Shown in pieces: positions 61,914-64,000 of a stretch of DNA of 64,000 nt; the first letter of the stretch is position 1, and every line of letters begins with the position of its first letter. This DNA comes from Veillonella tobetsuensis. Its GTDB lineage: Bacteria > Bacillota > Negativicutes > Veillonellales > Veillonellaceae. The stretch lies in contig NZ_BBXI01000009.1 in assembly GCF_001078375.1 (NCBI RefSeq), positions 362,789 to 426,788 on the forward strand. Direction: 5' to 3'. The translations under genes were made by a program, and so were the position numbers. Below the pieces are notes generated by a model. The model worked only from the letters and a program-made list of their open reading frames with translations. It was not told the origin of the DNA and did no database searches.

Positions 61914-61942
61914 ATAGTACCACTTTTATGATACTTTCGCAA
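61914..61942 (-). promoter_or_regulatory. Promoter of the riboflavin operon
   Basis: On the - strand: TTGCGA (61937-61942), a 17-base spacer ending in TGG and TACTAT (61914-61919), an extended -10. The predicted start (near 61907) is about 17 bases before the FMN riboswitch. Confidence 0.75.
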
Positions 61943-62038
61943 GATTATACATTTGTATATGAGAAAACTTATTAATATACATCTCAATTATATAGCACAT
62001 TTAGAAATTGAACTAATTTTGTGATGTATACAATATAT

Positions 62039-62054
62039 TGTGATAAAAGTCACA
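62039..62054 (+). promoter_or_regulatory. CRP/FNR-like palindrome upstream of poxB
   Basis: TGTGA-taaaag-TCACA is a perfect match to the CRP-type half sites. It is 87 bases before the poxB ATG. The acting regulator could be a CRP/FNR-superfamily protein; none is in this window. Confidence 0.6.
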
Positions 62055-62141
62055 TAATATGCAATCATAAGATACTACTATTTATAGTATACAATGAATT
62101 ATATTTTTAAATAACATTAATTATCATATAGAGGTGATAAT

Positions 62142-63887
62142 ATGGCAAAAAAACGTATATCAGATGTACTCATAGAGGTATTAGCTAACGCAGGTATTGA
62201 AAGAATTTATGGTATTACTGGGGATAGCTTAAACTCGGTAAACGATAGTTTACGTCGTAATGGGAAAATTCAATTTGAACATGTGCGCCACGAAGAATCT
62301 GCAGCCTTCGCTGCTGGTGCAGAGGCTCTATTAACAGGTAAATTAACCGTATGTGCTGGTAGCTCTGGCCCTGGTAATCTCCATTTGATCAATGGTCTAT
62401 TTGATTGTCATCGCAATCGTGTACCAGTGCTCGCTATTGCCTCTCATATTCCACAATCCGAAGTAGGGCTCAACTATTTCCAAGAAACTCATCCAGAAAA
62501 TTTATTTAAAGAATGCTCTTGTTTCTGTGAACTCGTTTCTAATCCAAAGCAAATGCCTGAAATCCTATTCCGCGCCATGAATGCCGCAGTTGGCAATCGC
62601 GATGTAGCCGTAATCGTTCTACCTGGTGATGTGGCCGTTATGGAAACAGAAATTGATGAATTACCTACATGGCATGCGCCTAAATTGCCACGCGTAATTC
62701 CTCAATCAGAGGATATTCTTGAAATGGTCCAACATATAAACAATGGCAAACGCATTACACTTTTCTGTGGTGCTGGTTGTGCCGGTGCTCATGACGAAGT
62801 GGTTGCACTTGCTGCTAAATTACAAGCCCCTGTTGTACATGCTTTCAGAGGCAAAGAATGGGTTGAGTGGGATAATCCTTATGATGTCGGCATGACAGGT
62901 TTGCTTGGTTATACATCCGGTTACCGTGCTATTGAGCAATGCGATACACTAATCATGCTAGGTACCGATTTCCCTTATCGTCCATTCTATCCTGAAAATG
63001 CTACGGTAATTCAAGTAGACATTAATCCATCCGCTCTTGGTGCACGCGTTCCATTAACACAAGGCATTATAGGTTCTGTAAAAGATACCTTACACGAACT
63101 ACTCCCTCACCTTACACAACGAGATGATACAGAATTCATCGATACCGTTCGTAAAACATACACTAAATTCCGCAATGATTTGGACAGCTATGCCGCTGCT
63201 GAACCTGATGGAGTAGCAATTCACCCTCAATATTTCGTAAATCGCCTTAACAAATTGGCTGCTGATGACGCCATCTTTACATTCGATGTAGGCACGCCTG
63301 TTATTTGGACAGCACGCCATATCAAAACAAATGGCAAACGTCGTATCATTGGCTCCTACAACCACGGTTCCATGGCCAATGCAATGATGCACGCAATAGG
63401 CGCTCAAAATGCATGTCCAAATCGCCAAGTTATCTCCCTATCTGGGGACGGCGGTTTCACCATGATGATGGGCGAAATGTTGTCATTAAAACAATTAAAT
63501 CTTCCTGTGAAAGTATTCGTATTTAACAATGAAGAACTTAGCTTCATTGCCATGGAAATGAAAGCATCTGGTTACCTAGATTATGCTACAGACTTCGTAA
63601 ATCCTGATTTTGGTAAACTTGCCGAAGCAGCTGGCATCAAAGGTATTAGCATTACAAACTCTAGCGAAGTTGATGAAAAAATTAAAGAAGCCTTGAACTA
63701 TAATGAAGGTCCTGTTATTATCAATGTTCGTGTTGATAAACAAGAACTTGCTATGCCTCCAAAAATTGCATACCAACAAGCAAAAGGATTTAGTAAATAC
63801 TTGATCAATGCAATCCTTGATGGACGTGGTACAGAACTTAAAGAAATGGCTAAAACTAACTGGATGAAATATAAATCTTTGTACTAA
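62142..63887 (+). CDS. poxB: Pyruvate oxidase / pyruvate:quinone oxidoreductase PoxB
   Basis: A thiamine diphosphate enzyme that oxidises pyruvate to acetate or acetyl phosphate. The TPP pyrophosphate fold has [20 protein letters not shown] and [12 protein letters not shown] (about 445-475), with the pyrimidine-side glutamate in [14 protein letters not shown] (about 49-62). [25 protein letters not shown]-type text ([12 protein letters not shown]) matches E. coli PoxB closely. The C-terminal tail ends [15 protein letters not shown], similar to the lipid-binding PoxB tail. Length 581. It may be quinone- or oxygen-coupled; the PoxB tail favours membrane quinones. Ribosome site AGAGGTGAT. Confidence 0.9.
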   Translation: [581 protein letters not shown]

Positions 63888-63918
63888 AATCTGCCAAAAT
63901 AATTAAGGCTCTATAATA

Positions 63919-63967
63919 AATGTTGGGGTGACACCACTACGGTGTCACTTCCAACATTATTTTTTTG
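63919..63967 (+). terminator. Intrinsic terminator after poxB
   Basis: Two nested stems: AATGTTGG (63919-63926) with CCAACATT (63951-63958), and GTGACACC (63928-63935) with GGTGTCAC (63941-63948), followed by ATTTTTTT. The last 35 bases of the window hold nothing recognisable. Confidence 0.9.
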
Positions 63968-64000
63968 CAAAAAATAAGCATATAAGGCTCACATGCTTTA

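Larger units (their letters stand above)
61891..62141. other. Divergent regulatory gap between the rib operon and poxB
   Basis: No gene is supported in these 251 bases. The part nearest the riboswitch has the rib promoter (61914-61942); the part nearest poxB has a CRP/FNR-like palindrome (62039-62054). The rest is AT-rich, with ACAATATATTGT as a perfect palindrome at 62030-62041. Confidence 0.7.

Noticed and set aside
61742..61975. 77-codon frame over the FMN riboswitch
   Set aside because: It lies across conserved riboswitch blocks and has no ribosome site.

Overview
The window is a contiguous piece of an AT-rich bacterial chromosome that reads as a member of the Negativicutes, most likely Veillonella or a close relative. 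This rests on recognised families and gene order, not on a database search: CGAAC-type SOS boxes, a 633-residue glutamine synthetase, tandem Asp23 proteins between efp and nusB, a late cobalamin cluster, and a PoxB-type pyruvate oxidase. No rRNA, tRNA, CRISPR array, insertion sequence or prophage was found. Most of the window is conserved housekeeping DNA in long operons.

Layout on the + strand, 1-5160: rsmE (5' end outside the window), mtaB and hinT, then rpsU with a textbook promoter and terminator, a YqeY protein, and glutamine synthetase behind a terminator-like leader. tpx lies on the - strand, with a decayed 3' fragment of a PsiE gene behind its terminator. 6233-10453 holds a heterodimeric ABC exporter overlapping an rRNA methyltransferase gene. 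10658-12495 pairs a ChbG/YdjC deacetylase with a flippase-like membrane protein. 12512-15224 is an ACT protein, homoserine dehydrogenase and homoserine kinase, followed by htpX and ndk. 16581-24255 is the late (nucleotide-loop and aminopropanol) half of cobalamin synthesis: PduO, CobU, CobQ, CbiB, CobS, threonine kinase, CobD and CobC.

24289-36523 is a dense run: pseudouridine synthase, Xaa-Pro peptidase, efp, two Asp23 proteins, nusB, a TsaD-like protein, xseAB, ispA, a PAP2-like membrane protein, tlyA, nadK, a methyltransferase, argR and recN. A lysine riboswitch then controls dapB-asd-dapA (37-39.6 kb). panD, panC and a bile-acid-symporter-family transporter form a pantothenate locus.

42.1-44.4 kb carries lexA divergent from a YneA-like LysM gene, with three SOS boxes between them, and a lone tyrosine recombinase. 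44.5-52.1 kb is more accessory: a VanW protein, a PAP2 phosphatase, a secreted WG-repeat protein, a 49-residue membrane peptide, DUF4241, a HAD phosphatase, DUF1848 and a methyltransferase.

The - strand from 52.3 to 56.9 kb is an operon for S-adenosylhomocysteine and methylthioadenosine handling (mtnP, mtnA, ahcY, mtaD). It is followed by hslO and then the riboflavin operon ribD-ribE-ribBA-ribH under an FMN riboswitch. poxB closes the window, with a perfect TGTGA-N6-TCACA palindrome upstream.

The best candidates for something new are regulatory or about pathway choice, not a new defence or mobile system: the glnN leader terminator, the SOS-controlled LysM/lexA intergenic region, possible SAH breakdown through deamination, and pantoate import by the transporter next to panC. 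I found no clear undescribed multi-gene system.
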